Source of the DNA: Pseudomonadota bacterium
GTDB lineage: Bacteria > Pseudomonadota > Alphaproteobacteria > Acetobacterales > Acetobacteraceae
Direction: 5' to 3'
Length of the DNA: 32,585 nt
NCBI GenBank assembly: GCA_019352115.1
Contig: JABBNW010000022.1
Span: forward strand, 1 to 32,585
Shown here: positions 1 through 6,450 of the stretch, one piece after another
Layout: each line of letters starts with the position of its first letter
Numbering within the stretch: position 1 is the stretch's first letter
Translations under genes and position numbers: made by a program
Notes under the pieces: model-generated
Told to the model about the DNA's origin: nothing
What the model saw: the letters and a program-made list of their open reading frames with translations, nothing else
Databases searched by the model: none

Positions 1-91
1 GCACAACCGCAATCCCAAACCATTCGTCTGGACCAAGCCAGCCGACGTCATCCTCGCCAAACTCGACCGTCTGCCTGGAGCTTCCGTTTGA
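1..91 (+). CDS. IS630-family transposase, C-terminal fragment (5' end outside window)
   Basis: Reading from base 2, the frame gives about 29 residues beginning HNRNPKPFVWTK and ends at TGA 89-91. This resembles the C-terminus of IS630-type DDE transposases, where an N-P-x-P-F-x-W-T segment follows the catalytic core. The element probably ends about 10 bases later, near the TA at 102-103, since IS630 elements insert at TA. It sits inside what was a flavin monooxygenase gene, whose C-terminal part follows at once. It differs from the IS630-type copy at the right edge of the window, which ends in VRYAA, so the two are not the same element. Whether the rest of the transposase is intact cannot be seen. 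Confidence 0.7.
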   Translation, partial: HNRNPKPFVWTKPADVILAKLDRLPGASV

Positions 92-103
92 GTCAGAGCA
101 CTA

Positions 104-558
104 GCGTCGGCTTGTCGGTGCTGGAGCACACGATCGGCATGTCCGGTCTCGATCAATTCCCTCTGCATGGCCCGGTTCCGGAAATGCCGGCCACCAATGG
201 CCCGCTCAGCCGGCAACGCCTCCTGCTGGAGGCGGCGCGGCGCGACAATCTCACGCTGTGGGAGCTTTGCCTGCAGAATGCCGGACCGCGCGGTCACCTG
301 ATGACGATCGGCACGCCGTCGCAGGTCGTCGACGTGATGGAGCACTGGTTCCACAACGGTGCTGCCGATGGATTCAACGTGATGCCGGCGTGGCTTCCGG
401 GGTCGCTTCAGGACTTCGTCGATTTTGTTATTCCGGAGTTGCAGCGTCGGGGTCTGTTCAGGACCGAATATGAAGCAGCGACTTTGCGCGGGAATCTCGG
501 CTTGCCGGGTCCAGTGCGCCGGCGGCAACGCGGCGCCGGGTCCGCCGATGCCCCGAAG
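104..558 (+). pseudogene. NtaA/SnaA/DszA-type FMN-dependent monooxygenase, C-terminal remnant
   Basis: The frame encodes about 150 residues matching the C-terminal third of luciferase-like monooxygenases of the nitrilotriacetate monooxygenase/DszA family, which are normally about 440-450 residues. Visible family features are an ENLTL-like helix, GTPSQVVDVMEHWF, ADGFNVMPAWLPG and FVIPELQRRGLFRTEYE, followed by a typical LRGNLGLP ending. The N-terminal two thirds, including most of the FMN barrel, are missing because the IS630 element precedes it. The C-terminal end runs without a stop into the inverted repeat of the next element. Homologues oxidise aminopolycarboxylates or sulfur compounds with FMNH2 supplied by a reductase. 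It may have belonged to the same catabolic locus as the genes downstream (inference). It is non-functional as seen here. Confidence 0.75.
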
Positions 559-601
559 GCTCCGGTGCAAATACCATGACGAGCCAAAGGTGATGGCTGC
601 G
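558..601 (+). repeat. Left arm of 44-bp perfect inverted repeat
   Basis: Begins GGCTCCGGTGCAAATACC and pairs base for base with the complement of 906-949. The match stops exactly at 601/602, where the IS6-like sequence GGCTCTGGTGCA begins. The arm is longer than the 14-20 bp ends usual for IS6 elements. Confidence 0.85.
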
Positions 602-666
602 GCTCTGGTGCAGACCGGCTGGCCCGGGTATCGCGCGGGCCATTTGGTGGCTATGAGGGCGGCGCG

Positions 667-897
667 ATGGCCAGGTTCCTGGGCTTGGAGGATCTGCCCA
701 GGGGGCGGCAGTTCGACCGCGAGGTCATCATCCTGTGCGTGCGGTGGTATCTGCGCTTCAAGCTCAGCTTCAGGGACATGGTGGAGATGTTGGCGGAACG
801 TGGCCTGTCGACGGCCCACACCACCATCATGCGCTGGGTGCAGCATTATGCGCCAAAATTTGAGCGCCGGTCGAACCGCTTCGCTCAGCCGGCCACC
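667..897 (+). pseudogene. IS6-family transposase, N-terminal fragment
   Basis: Starts MARFLGLEDLPRGRQFDRE and continues through LCVRWYLRFKLSFRDMVEML and STAHTTIMRWVQ, the N-terminal helix-turn-helix part of IS6/IS26-type transposases (about 230 residues when complete). Homology stops after about 77 residues at RFAQPA; the expected WRVDETY segment with the first catalytic Asp is absent. The frame then runs into the right inverted repeat and on into neighbouring DNA. It cannot encode an active transposase. The fragment is about three quarters identical over its length to the transposase remnant at 15801-16259, judged by eye. Confidence 0.8.
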
Positions 898-905
898 GAG
901 GACCT

Positions 906-949
906 CGCAGCCATCACCTTTGGCTCGTCATGGTATTTGCACCGGAGCC
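906..949 (-). repeat. Right arm of 44-bp perfect inverted repeat
   Basis: Reverse complement of 558-601 without mismatch. Its inner edge abuts the truncated IS6 transposase frame and its outer edge lies 13 bp from the stop codon of the minus-strand flavoprotein gene at 963. Confidence 0.85.
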
Positions 950-962
950 CCGCGCCTGCTCT

Positions 963-2402
963 TCAACCGCGCAGCACGGCTTTCGTATCCGCCTCCGATC
1001 GCGGCAAGGACGCAAGCTCGCCCAGGGTGAGCGGCTTCACCGGGCTGCGCAGTCGCATCGTGCCGACCTCGGCGGGGGAGACGCCGCGTGCCTCGGCGAT
1101 CGTTTCGGCCACGGTCAGGGCGCACATGCGGCCCTGGCAGGGGCCCATTCCGCAGCGGAGGAACGCCTTCATCTGGTTCGGCCCCGTCACATGCAGGTCG
1201 CGCACGGCGGCGCGGATGTCGGCCCCGGTGACCTCCTCGCACCGACAGGCGATCGCGTCCGGGGGCGCGACCCGCATCGACCCTGCCGGACGGTACAGCG
1301 CATCGAGGAACGCCCGTCCGCGCCCGCAGCGGCGCAGTGCGGCGCGCGGGCGGGCGGCAAGCCGGTCTCGGGTCTGGGGCGTGATCGCGCCCAGCGCGCA
1401 GGCGGCGGCGAGACCGGCCAGTTTGCCGCGCACCGCCGCCGCTTCCGCCCCGAGGATGCCGGCGCCGTCGCCGGCGAGCGCGATATGCGCCACCGAGGTC
1501 ATGCCCCAGGCGTCGGTCTGCGGCTGCCAGCACGCCTGCGTATCGTTCCATTCCAGCGCGCATCCCGCGGCGCCGGCCAGGTTCACGTTCGGCACGACGC
1601 CCTGATGCAGCAGCACAATATCGGCCGCCGCCGCCCCGCTGCGTCCGTCGCCGTGCCGGTAGGTCACAAGCTGCGCCGCCCCGTCCCGATCGATCCCAAG
1701 TCCGGTCACATCCGAAATCACCGGCACCCGCCGCCGCACCCGCGCCATCAGCCGTAGCCCCTTGAGCGCGTAAGGGGAACAGAGGAACGCCGGCAGATGC
1801 GGGGCCGCCAGGCGCCAGTTCGCCCGCGGCGTCGTGTCCAGGATCAGCGCCGGTGGCGCCCCCGAGGCCAGGTATTGGCTCGCAAGCAGCCACAGCAGCG
1901 GCCCGGTTCCCGCCAGCACCACCCGCCCGGTCGCGACGAGCCCGGACGATTTGAGCAGAATCTGCGCCGCTCCGACGGTCATCACCCCCGGTTCGGTCCA
2001 ACCACGCACCGGAAACGGCCGTTCCAGCGCCCCGGTGGCAAGGATCACGTGCCGCGCCGTCACCAGCCGGCTTGCGCCCTGGGCAGACACGCCGAGGACG
2101 CACGCGTCGTCCAGATGCCAGACGCTGGCCTCCGGCAGGGTATCGACGGGTGCAGCGGCAAACGCCGCCGCCAGCGGCGCCCCGCGCCAGTAGTCCGCCC
2201 CGAGCAGCGACCGCCGCCGGACCCGTGTGGTGGTGACGGCGCGATAGATCTGGCCGCCCGGCGCCGGGGCCTCGTCCGCCACCAGAACCGAAAGCCCGTG
2301 CGCGGCCGCCGCGATCGCCGCGGCCATCCCGGCCGGCCCGGCCCCGACCACGGCCACGTCGTAGGCGGGCGCCAGGGCGGCGACATCGGGCAGAGTCCTC
2401 AC
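963..2402 (-). CDS. FAD/[2Fe-2S] oxidoreductase, HcnB/OoxA-type alpha subunit
   Basis: A 479-residue flavoprotein. A Rossmann FAD site VVGAGPAG lies near residues 18-25, followed by GGQIYR and, near the middle, an ATGALERP segment typical of this pyridine-nucleotide-disulfide-oxidoreductase-like family. The C-terminus carries a BFD-like [2Fe-2S] motif: C386-x-C388 with C417-x4-C422 (CGMGPCQGRMC). Family members are HcnB, the octopine/nopaline oxidase A subunits and the alpha subunit of D-hydroxyproline dehydrogenase, which pass electrons from an amine-oxidising partner. The start chosen is GTG at 2402, which overlaps the stop of the small iron-sulfur gene (GTGA). Longer forms would run through that gene. 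It is the last gene of the three-gene minus-strand operon. The substrate is unknown. Confidence 0.85.
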   Translation of the reverse strand: MRTLPDVAALAPAYDVAVVGAGPAGMAAAIAAAAHGLSVLVADEAPAPGGQIYRAVTTTRVRRRSLLGADYWRGAPLAAAFAAAPVDTLPEASVWHLDDACVLGVSAQGASRLVTARHVILATGALERPFPVRGWTEPGVMTVGAAQILLKSSGLVATGRVVLAGTGPLLWLLASQYLASGAPPALILDTTPRANWRLAAPHLPAFLCSPYALKGLRLMARVRRRVPVISDVTGLGIDRDGAAQLVTYRHGDGRSGAAAADIVLLHQGVVPNVNLAGAAGCALEWNDTQACWQPQTDAWGMTSVAHIALAGDGAGILGAEAAAVRGKLAGLAAACALGAITPQTRDRLAARPRAALRRCGRGRAFLDALYRPAGSMRVAPPDAIACRCEEVTGADIRAAVRDLHVTGPNQMKAFLRCGMGPCQGRMCALTVAETIAEARGVSPAEVGTMRLRSPVKPLTLGELASLPRSEADTKAVLRG

Positions 2403-2695
2403 GGGCCGGCCTCGCGCTTGCCTTTGCCGGTTTCGACCTGCATGCCCGCCCGCAGGCGCACCAGGCACGCCTGCCGGTTGCCGATGCGGTCGATCGTGAC
2501 AAGGCATTCGAAGCAGACGCCCATCAGGCAGAACGGCCCGCGCGCGGCGCCCGAGACCGCCGTCGTGCGGCAGACGCGCTCCCCCATCGCGAGCAGCGCG
2601 GCGGCCACGCTGTCGCCGTCCACCCCGGTCGCCGGCCGTCCGTTCAGGGTGAACGACACCGCCGGGCCGTCCGCCTCAGGCAGCCGCCGGAACAT
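2399..2695 (-). CDS. Small [2Fe-2S] protein, HcnA-type gamma subunit
   Basis: A 98-residue ferredoxin-like protein. The motif C56-x4-C61-x2-C64-x12-C77, with flanking CRTTAVSGAARGPFCLMGV and GNRQAC, matches HcnA and the small subunit of three-component amine dehydrogenases. The length is normal for the family. It is expected to relay electrons between the two flavoproteins encoded on either side. The start overlaps the end of the upstream oxidase gene by 20 bp and its stop overlaps the next GTG start, so the three proteins are probably made by coupled translation. No signal peptide is visible, so action in the cytoplasm or at the inner face of the membrane is likely. Confidence 0.87.
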   Translation of the reverse strand: MFRRLPEADGPAVSFTLNGRPATGVDGDSVAAALLAMGERVCRTTAVSGAARGPFCLMGVCFECLVTIDRIGNRQACLVRLRAGMQVETGKGKREAGP

Positions 2696-3797
2696 CGAAC
2701 CTCCGGCCGCTGAAGGGGGCGAGCGTGTCGGGCAATCCGTTACCGGCGATCATCGCTGCCAGTTCATCCGCATGCACCGCGGCCAGGGTGACGCCGCTGT
2801 GGCAAGTACAGAGGAAGGCGCCGGGTGCCGCGACCGACTGGTCGTAGATCGGAAACCCATCCGGCGTCATCACGCGCAGCGCCGCCCAGGTGCGGACCAC
2901 GTTGAGCCGGCCGAGCGCGGGAAACATGCGCACCGCGCGCTCGGCCATGGTGGCGAGCACGCCGAGGCCGGTGTGCGTGTCGGCGCCGACTTCTTCCAGC
3001 GAATCCCCGATCATGATCCCGCCTTCGTCCGTCTGCCGGAGGGTCACGATCGGATGGGTGAGGAACGGGGCGGCCTTCTCGGTGACGATGACCTGCCCGC
3101 GCTGCGGGCGCACCGGCGCGTTGATCCCGACCATGGGGCCGAGCTGCGCATTGCCGATGCCGGCTGCAAGCACGATCCGGTCGGCCGTGATGGGTCCGCC
3201 CGCGGTGGCGAGCGAAAATCCCGGGCTGTGGCCGGAGATCGTTTCGACCTTGTGGCCCGGCAGGTAGCATCCGCCGAGTGCGGCGAAACCGGTGTGCAGG
3301 GCGCGGAACAGGCGCAACGAGTTCACATGGCCGTCCAGCGGGCAGTAGCTCGCACCGACAACCTCCGGTCCCAGGCCGGGGAACACCTGCTCCAGGCGGG
3401 TGCGATCGACGAATTCGTACGGGTACGGGATCATCCCGGGTTGCGCGTGCAGCCGCGCCAGCATCGCCCGCCGCCGTTCCAGCTCCGCCTCCGACAGCGC
3501 CAGGGTGAAGCCGCCCGGGCGGGAATAGGCGACGTCGATACCGGTGCGCGCATGCAGGTCCGCGGCGAAGGACGCCCAGATGTCGGCGGAGTGCTGGGTC
3601 CAGCCGGCGTAGCGCGGCATGCCGAGCCCTTTGCTCTGCACCCACACCAGGGCGAAATTGCCGCGCGAGGCACGGTAGGCGGTGTCGTCCTCGTCGAGGA
3701 TGGCAACCCTCAGGCCGCGTCGGACCAGGCCGTAGCCGATCGCCGTGCCGACCAGCCCGCCTCCGATCACCGCGACGTCGAAACCTGCCGGGGTCAT
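2676..3797 (-). CDS. FAD-dependent amine oxidoreductase, HcnC/OoxB (DadA-like) beta subunit
   Basis: A 373-residue DAO-family flavoprotein. The N-terminus FDVAVIGGGLVGTAIGYGL is the FAD Rossmann motif, and DEDDTAYRASRGNFALVW is typical of the HcnC/OoxB/hydroxyproline-dehydrogenase branch. A C-terminal ALRVMTPDGFPIYD segment and a CHSGVTLAAVHADELA motif close the FAD domain. The subunit should oxidise a C-N bond of an amino acid, imino acid or opine and pass electrons to the iron-sulfur and alpha subunits downstream. The ATG at 3797 is preferred because the FAD motif begins five residues later; upstream in-frame codons lack homology. A purine-rich GGCGAAGG precedes it. It is the first gene of the operon, about 145 bp after the lysR gene. 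Confidence 0.85.
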   Translation of the reverse strand: MTPAGFDVAVIGGGLVGTAIGYGLVRRGLRVAILDEDDTAYRASRGNFALVWVQSKGLGMPRYAGWTQHSADIWASFAADLHARTGIDVAYSRPGGFTLALSEAELERRRAMLARLHAQPGMIPYPYEFVDRTRLEQVFPGLGPEVVGASYCPLDGHVNSLRLFRALHTGFAALGGCYLPGHKVETISGHSPGFSLATAGGPITADRIVLAAGIGNAQLGPMVGINAPVRPQRGQVIVTEKAAPFLTHPIVTLRQTDEGGIMIGDSLEEVGADTHTGLGVLATMAERAVRMFPALGRLNVVRTWAALRVMTPDGFPIYDQSVAAPGAFLCTCHSGVTLAAVHADELAAMIAGNGLPDTLAPFSGRRFDVPAAA

Positions 3798-3902
3798 GCC
3801 TTCGCCAGTCTGACGGCGCGTGGTGCACGCTGCATGGATGCGTCTTTCGGATGCCGGGGCGCCTCGGGTCAAATCGGAAGTTCGGCCGCTTCCATCCATA
3901 AT

Positions 3903-3934
3903 CCTTATATTCACGGGGCCTTATATTCATGGGG
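3903..3934. repeat. Two tandem 16-bp units in the intergenic region before the dehydrogenase operon
   Basis: CCTTATATTCACGGGG (3903-3918) is followed directly by CCTTATATTCATGGGG (3919-3934), with one mismatch. The pair lies between the lysR stop (3942) and the oxidase start (3797). It is AT-rich in very GC-rich surroundings. On the minus strand each unit reads TGAATATAAGG, which could hold a -10-like element or a regulator half-site. A promoter or operator role is inference. Confidence 0.5.
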
Positions 3935-3941
3935 CCTTCGA

Positions 3942-4928
3942 TCAGGGGCGCGCGGACGACCGGATCGTCTCGATGCCCGGCACGGCGGCGAGTTGGCGGT
4001 CGCAGATGTCGATGAACCGCGCCTGCATGCCGGATGGTTCCGATCCGTCGCGACGCACCACGCCGAATTCGAAGTGCAACACAGGTTCGAACGGAACCGC
4101 CGCGCCGCCGCGCGCCACGTGGCTGCGCGCGATCATCGAATCGACCACGCCGATGCCGATCCCTTCCAGCACCAGGTCGGAGACGAGCGGTGTCAGATGG
4201 GTTTCGACGCGGGTGAGCTTGTCGATTCCGTGCCGCTCGATTGCCGCTTCCACCTGGCGGCCGATCCGGGTCGCGGGGGACAGCATGACCAGCGCCTCGC
4301 CCGCCAGATCCTGCGGCCCGACATGGCGCCGGCGCGCGAGCCGGTGGCCGGCCGGAGTGATGCACATGCAGGGCGTGCGGTATTGCCGCTCCACCCGCAG
4401 GCCGGGCGTGATCGCCGCCATGCTGACGAATCCCAGATCGCACCCCTGGGTCAGCACCATCTGCACGATGGTCACAGACGGCAAGGTGTGCAGCAGGACC
4501 GAAACGTCCGGGTGTTGCGCGGTCAGTTCTGCCAGCACGCCGGGGATGACGGAGGCAGCCGCGGCCGGCAGGCAGCCGATCGCGATCGTGCCGCGCCGCC
4601 CGGTGCGGATCTCGCCGGCGATCGAGGCGATGCGGTCGAGCCCGACGAAGGAGCGCTCGACCTCCTGGAACAGCAGCAGGCCTTCCCCGGTCGGTTGCAG
4701 GCGCCCGCGCACCCGGTCGAACAGTCGGAATCCGACGTCCTGCTCAAGCTCCTTCAGCAGCCGGCTGACCGCAGGCTGGGATCGGCCGAGCGCGTCCGCC
4801 GCGGCGGAAACGCTGCCCTGCAGGATGGTGAGGCGGAACGCCTGCAGGCTGTGCTGGCTGAGGGAGCGAGGCATGGCGGGACCGGGTGCGTGGCACGGGA
4901 ACGGGCGGAACGACGCCACGCAGGCCAT
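3942..4928 (-). CDS. LysR-family transcriptional regulator (NocR/OccR-like)
   Basis: A DNA-binding winged helix-turn-helix near the N-terminus (LQAFRLTILQGSVSAAADALGRSQPAVSRLLKELEQ) is followed by a periplasmic-binding-like effector domain. The style of the HTH and FDRVRGRLQPTGEG resembles regulators of opine and amino-acid catabolism. Two starts are possible. ATG 4928 has AGGAAA five bases upstream; ATG 4874 gives the usual family length of about 310 residues but has no clear ribosome site. The longer form is given. It is transcribed ahead of the dehydrogenase operon on the same strand and divergently from the oxidoreductase-hyuAB-transporter operon, so it probably controls both. The inducer is probably the imported substrate (inference). 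Confidence 0.85.
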   Translation of the reverse strand: MACVASFRPFPCHAPGPAMPRSLSQHSLQAFRLTILQGSVSAAADALGRSQPAVSRLLKELEQDVGFRLFDRVRGRLQPTGEGLLLFQEVERSFVGLDRIASIAGEIRTGRRGTIAIGCLPAAAASVIPGVLAELTAQHPDVSVLLHTLPSVTIVQMVLTQGCDLGFVSMAAITPGLRVERQYRTPCMCITPAGHRLARRRHVGPQDLAGEALVMLSPATRIGRQVEAAIERHGIDKLTRVETHLTPLVSDLVLEGIGIGVVDSMIARSHVARGGAAVPFEPVLHFEFGVVRRDGSEPSGMQARFIDICDRQLAAVPGIETIRSSARP

Positions 4929-4981
4929 CAGTTTCCTGCATGAGGTGGCCAGCCGATTCTATTGGACCGGTTCGGGGCGGT

Positions 4982-5014
4982 ATGCCAGCCTTGAAATTGC
5001 AGGAGGTGTGGCAT
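4982..5014. promoter_or_regulatory. Candidate operator: ATGCCA/TGGCAT inverted repeat
   Basis: ATGCCA (4982-4987) and TGGCAT (5009-5014) form six-base arms separated by 21 bases, in the divergent spacer between the lysR gene and the FAD oxidoreductase gene. The position suits a LysR-type operator, but arms this short can occur by chance. Confidence 0.2.
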
Positions 5015-5116
5015 GCATTGCGCGCGACGTGGGGGCGCCGGTACATCGATGGAATCCGCGAGCGGCGCCGATGGGCGCTGCGTGGAGCCGACGCCGCCCC
5101 GTGCCGGAGTGTGCTG

Positions 5117-6433
5117 ATGGGGCCTGCGATCGACCCGGTTGCATCAGATCCCGTCCTCCCGGCGCGCGCGGATGTGGTGGTGGTCGGCGGCGGCATCATC
5201 GGCGTCAGCACGGCCCTGTTCCTGAGTGAAAAAGGAATTTCCGTCACCCTGTGCGAGAAAGGCGTGATCGGCGGCGAGCAATCCAGCCGCAACTGGGGCT
5301 GGTGCCGCCAGATGGGTCGCGACCCGGCCGAGATCCCGCTGAGCGTGGCAAGCCTGCGGCTGTGGGAGGGCATGAACCAGCGGGTCGCGGCCGAGACCGG
5401 CTATCGCCGCACCGGCATCGTATACGTCTGCGAAACGGACCGTGCCGTCGCCGACTACGCCGCCTGGATCGAGCAGGCGCGGCCCTACCAGGTGGACAGC
5501 CGGATGCTGGGTGCGGCCGAAACCGCGCGCCTGCTGCCGGGCGCCGCCACGCCGTGGAAAGGCGCCATCCATACCCCGAGCGACGGCCGCGCCGAGCCGC
5601 AGAAGGCCGCACCCGCCATCGCCGAGGCGGCGCGGCGCGCCGGCGCGACCGTGCTCACGGGCTGCGCGGTGCGCGGGTTCGAGACGACGGGCGGGCGCGT
5701 GTCCGCCGCCGTCACCGAGCGCGGCCGGATCGACTGTGCGAGCGTGGTGCTCGCCGGCGGCGCCTGGTCGCGCCTGTTCTGCGGCAATCAGGGGATCGCG
5801 TTTCCGCAGTTGAAGGTGCTCGGCTCGGTGCTGCGCACGAAGCCGCTGGACGGCCCGCCGGAGGTTGCGGTGGGGGGCAGCGATTTCGCATTCCGCAAGC
5901 GCCTGGACGGCGGCTACACCATCGCCCGCCGCGGCGCCACCGAAGCGCCGATCGTCCCGGATTCGTTCCGACTTCTGCGCGACTTCCTGCCGCAGCTCTG
6001 GTCGGAACGGCGGGAGCTGCGCCTGCGGCTCAACCGCCGCTTCGTCGACGAATGGCGCCTGCCGCGGCGCTGGTCGCTGGACCAGGAAACGCCGTTCGAG
6101 CAGGTGCGGATCCTGGACCCAGAGCCGTCGCAGGCGATGCTGGCGGAAGCGCGCCGCAACGTCATCCGCGCATTCCCGGCCTTCGCGGGGATGGAGGTCG
6201 CGCAGAGCTGGGGCGGCCTGATCGACGTGACGCCGGATGCCGTGCCGGTCATCGCCCCGGTCGCAGGGGTGCCGGGGTTCTTCCTGGCGTCCGGGTTTTC
6301 GGGCCATGGCTTCGGCATCGGCCCGGGGGCGGGGCGCCTGATGGCGGACCTCGTCGCCGGCGACCCGCCGATCGTCGATCCGGCTCCGTTTCGTCTGGAC
6401 CGTTTCGCCGGCGCCCATAGGGCGCGGGCATGA
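5117..6433 (+). CDS. FAD-dependent amine/amino-acid oxidoreductase (DAO family)
   Basis: A 438-residue single-chain flavoprotein. ADVVVVGGGIIGVSTALFL (residues about 18-36) binds FAD. EQSSRNWGWCRQMGRDPAE is typical of glycine/sarcosine-oxidase-like and gamma-glutamylputrescine-oxidase-like enzymes. The C-terminal AQSWGGLIDVTPDAVPVI and SGFSGHGFGIGPGAGRLMADL complete the DAO fold. It should oxidise a primary or secondary amine to the imine, giving an aldehyde or keto acid. ATG 5117 is chosen because GGAG lies seven bases upstream and the FAD motif follows closely; the frame stays open upstream without homology. It is the first gene of the long plus-strand operon and differs in sequence from the oxidase at 2676, so the locus has two separate amine-oxidising flavoproteins. 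Confidence 0.85.
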   Translation: MGPAIDPVASDPVLPARADVVVVGGGIIGVSTALFLSEKGISVTLCEKGVIGGEQSSRNWGWCRQMGRDPAEIPLSVASLRLWEGMNQRVAAETGYRRTGIVYVCETDRAVADYAAWIEQARPYQVDSRMLGAAETARLLPGAATPWKGAIHTPSDGRAEPQKAAPAIAEAARRAGATVLTGCAVRGFETTGGRVSAAVTERGRIDCASVVLAGGAWSRLFCGNQGIAFPQLKVLGSVLRTKPLDGPPEVAVGGSDFAFRKRLDGGYTIARRGATEAPIVPDSFRLLRDFLPQLWSERRELRLRLNRRFVDEWRLPRRWSLDQETPFEQVRILDPEPSQAMLAEARRNVIRAFPAFAGMEVAQSWGGLIDVTPDAVPVIAPVAGVPGFFLASGFSGHGFGIGPGAGRLMADLVAGDPPIVDPAPFRLDRFAGAHRARA

Positions 6434-6450
6434 GCAAAGGTGGGTAAAGC

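Larger units (their letters stand above)
558..949. mobile_element. 392-bp IS6-derived element with 44-bp perfect terminal inverted repeats
   Basis: Bases 558-601 and 906-949 are perfect reverse complements over 44 bp. The outermost 14 bases, GGCTCCGGTGCAAA, differ at one position from the IS6-family end GGCTCTGGTGCAAA of the copy at 15812. A second IS6-like end, GGCTCTGGTGCA, starts at 601 and leads into the N-terminal part of an IS6 transposase, which is cut before the catalytic domain. The structure is therefore an internally deleted, MITE-like derivative, or two IS6 ends brought together in inverted orientation. No 8-bp target duplication is visible (550-557 versus 950-957). It lies 13 bp beyond the stop codon of the convergent flavoprotein gene. 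Confidence 0.7.

Noticed and set aside
963-3797. Hydrogen cyanide synthase (hcnABC)
   Set aside because: Subunit types match, but the gene order (C-type, A-type, B-type) and the neighbours (importer, hyuAB, LysR) point to catabolism. The family includes opine and hydroxyproline dehydrogenases, so a cyanide role is not supported.
1797-4943. A 1048-codon plus-strand open frame opposite the hcn-like and lysR genes
   Set aside because: Arg/Pro/His-rich composition without motifs; the other strand holds well-recognised families over the same bases. High GC makes long antisense frames common.
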